A DNA stretch of 64,000 nt from Emmonsiellopsis sp. PD_33. Taxonomy: Eukaryota > Ascomycota > Eurotiomycetes > Onygenales > Ajellomycetaceae. Below, one piece after another: positions 62,830 through 64,000 of this stretch. Numbering within the stretch: position 1 is the first letter of the stretch; each line of letters starts with the position of its first letter. The DNA is taken from positions 49,060 to 113,059 of the forward strand of contig JANTQF010000098.1 of the NCBI GenBank assembly GCA_032988165.1, given 5' to 3'. The position numbers were made by a program, and so were the translations under genes. The notes below the pieces were generated by a model that did no database searches, was not told where the DNA came from, and saw only the letters and a list, made by a program, of their open reading frames with translations.

Positions 62830-63600
62830 AGGGCTGTATCGTGGAGAGATAAGTAAAAGTCATGGATATTATTTATTTTATCCGCGCCAAGAAGGGCATC
62901 AGACAGTTCAGACCACAGCTCAAACAGCAACCAGAGCACTGGGTCTTATATACCCCATCGCTCAGCCCTATCAGTCTCTCTCTCACTGCTCAATCTCCAT
63001 CCAGCATCTACATCTACATTATCTGCCTCCATGCCATCTTATCAACCCCCTCATGCCTCTATGCCTGTATTGTCTGCTGTACACACCCATACACCCGCCC
63101 ATAGATCGATATTACTTACACGCATCCACACGGAGAACATAGTAGTCGACCCGCCACGGAGAAAGATATCTGTATCAAAAATACCCACGCGGTGTATTCC
63201 ACGCGCTGGCTTATCTCTGCACGCTGATTGGCCGATAAGCTACGGGATGTTGTGAGAAAAGTCTGTTTGGGAGATAGGGTGGTTCCGGGGAAGGTTTTTT
63301 TACTTTCGAGGTTTGACTTTCTAAGTAAAGTAAGCTTTCAATGATAAGATCTGACAGAGAGGATGCAATTTAAATATAACCTGCCATCTGAGATCTATTT
63401 ACAAATATAATATCCAACAGACAATTACCCCGTTCGGAGTTCCCAAGAGAAAACAAACAAGAAGAGAAATTCCATTCCATCCCCCACACGCCACGCCACA
63501 CATCGCTGCACAGCCCTAACTAGTTTCCCGATTGGGACAGTTTTAGTTCCCGCCCTGGATTGACGTCCAGATAAGCTCGTCGCCTCCCATTGGCTGCCTG
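62830..63600 (-). promoter_or_regulatory. GATA-factor site cluster upstream of the ammonium transporter
   Basis: Core GATAA sites in HGATAR context occur at 62847-62852, 63019-63024 (complement), 63039-63044 (complement), 63211-63216 (complement), 63233-63238, 63342-63347 and 63569-63574. Seven sites in about 730 bp, some closely paired, fit control by the nitrogen regulator AreA, which activates fungal ammonium permeases under nitrogen limitation. Binding is inferred from the motif only. Confidence 0.6.
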
Positions 63601-63786
63601 CTATCTGGCGCTAGGCTGCGTTGGGGGGCGGTCTTGGCGCTCGGGGAAGGTCGGAGGGCGGGTGTTTTCTCGGGTTGGTTCGGGATGGAGACGCCGGATG
63701 AGTAAGGGGTGAATAATCAGGGATGTGTTGGAGTGTATCTAGGTATTGGGTATTTGGTATGGAGCTATCCCCCCCGTATCTAGTAG

Positions 63787-64000
63787 CTATCCGACCATCC
63801 CCCTCGCCCGCGCCCGCTCCTCCCCACTCAACCGCCCCGCCACCTCCTCCATCCCCCCCCGAACCACCTCCTCCCACTCCTCCTCCTCCATCCCCATCAC
63901 CGTCACTATCTGCACGCACCGCCCAAACGCCTCGCGGTGCCGATACCGTCCCCCCTCCCCCCCGTTCACTTCCACATCCACCGCCGCCCCCACCACCCCC
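63787..64000 (-). CDS. Partial C-terminus of an unrecognised gene (cut by window end)
   Basis: A minus-strand frame is open from the window edge to a TAG at 63787-63789, about 70 codons. It reads Gly/Ala/Val-rich and then GGRYRHREAFGRCVQIVTVM, followed by an acidic/basic helix-like tail, EEEWEEVVRGGMEEVAGRLS. The composition looks like the C-terminal end of a real enzyme, but it is too short to name. It is also possible that it is an accidental frame in GC-rich DNA. Confidence 0.45.
   Translation of the reverse strand, partial: GVVGAAVDVEVNGGEGGRYRHREAFGRCVQIVTVMGMEEEEWEEVVRGGMEEVAGRLSGEERARARGMVG

Overview
The window is nuclear DNA from a filamentous ascomycete (Pezizomycotina). The class Eurotiomycetes is likely, but the order cannot be fixed from the sequence. 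The evidence is short GT-AG introns with CTAAC/CTAAT branch sites, many single-copy fungal gene families in mixed orientation with long spacers, a Pol III tRNA gene carrying an intron, and an AcuK-type zinc-cluster regulator. I rebuilt twelve multi-exon genes by matching splice sites to reading frame. Ten have a clear family assignment.

Layout. (1) 0.65-8.8 kb: a decayed SNF2-type helicase locus on the minus strand. Motif I, Ia, II, III and VI remnants are scattered over frameshifted pieces, perhaps from two copies. (2) 10.1 kb: tRNA-Thr(AGT) with an intron. (3) 10.9-12.0 kb: a conserved fungal membrane/organelle-type protein. (4) 13.6-15.6 kb: a Dal5/Tna1-like MFS permease, tail to tail with a ferroportin-family transporter (15.75-17.99 kb). 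(5) 18.8-20.3 kb: cystathionine beta-lyase. (6) 21.3-22.8 kb: a broken HNH-nuclease-domain gene. (7) 23.6-24.4 kb: a secreted GH131 glucanase-like gene whose 3' end I cannot find. (8) 24.7-27.1 kb: the gluconeogenesis activator AcuK/Ert1. (9) 27.1-38.5 kb: about 11 kb without a confident gene, first a pyrimidine-rich acuK leader side, then an AT-rich desert dotted with TACGGAGTA motifs, then degenerate sequence. (10) 38.5-41.1 kb: tyrosinase. (11) 41.7-44.9 kb: a DHA-type MFS transporter with a 510-nt last intron. (12) 45.9-46.3 kb: a tiny three-exon Tudor-like DUF2945 gene. (13) 47.1-47.7 kb: a small Ser/Thr-rich protein. (14) 49.2-51.5 kb: an Arg/Ser-Asn/Thr-rich low-complexity protein and a multi-pass membrane protein that appear to overlap. 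(15) 52.9-54.8 kb: Rad21/Scc1 cohesin, divergent from a Pmr1-type Ca2+/Mn2+ ATPase (55.85-59.2 kb). (16) 60.7-62.5 kb: a Mep/Amt ammonium transporter with a GATA-rich upstream region. (17) 63.8-64.0 kb: a partial gene cut by the window edge.

The genes do not form an obvious biosynthetic cluster or operon. Several are nutrient or metal handling functions (allantoate/nicotinate-type permease, ferroportin-like, ammonium permease, Pmr1, copper-dependent tyrosinase), but this looks like ordinary gene mixing. I do not see a convincing novel system. The best leads are the decayed SNF2 and HNH loci, hidden terminal exons, an isolated tyrosinase beside degenerate DNA, a conserved-looking separase site in Rad21, and a paired CACGTG element between rad21 and pmr1.
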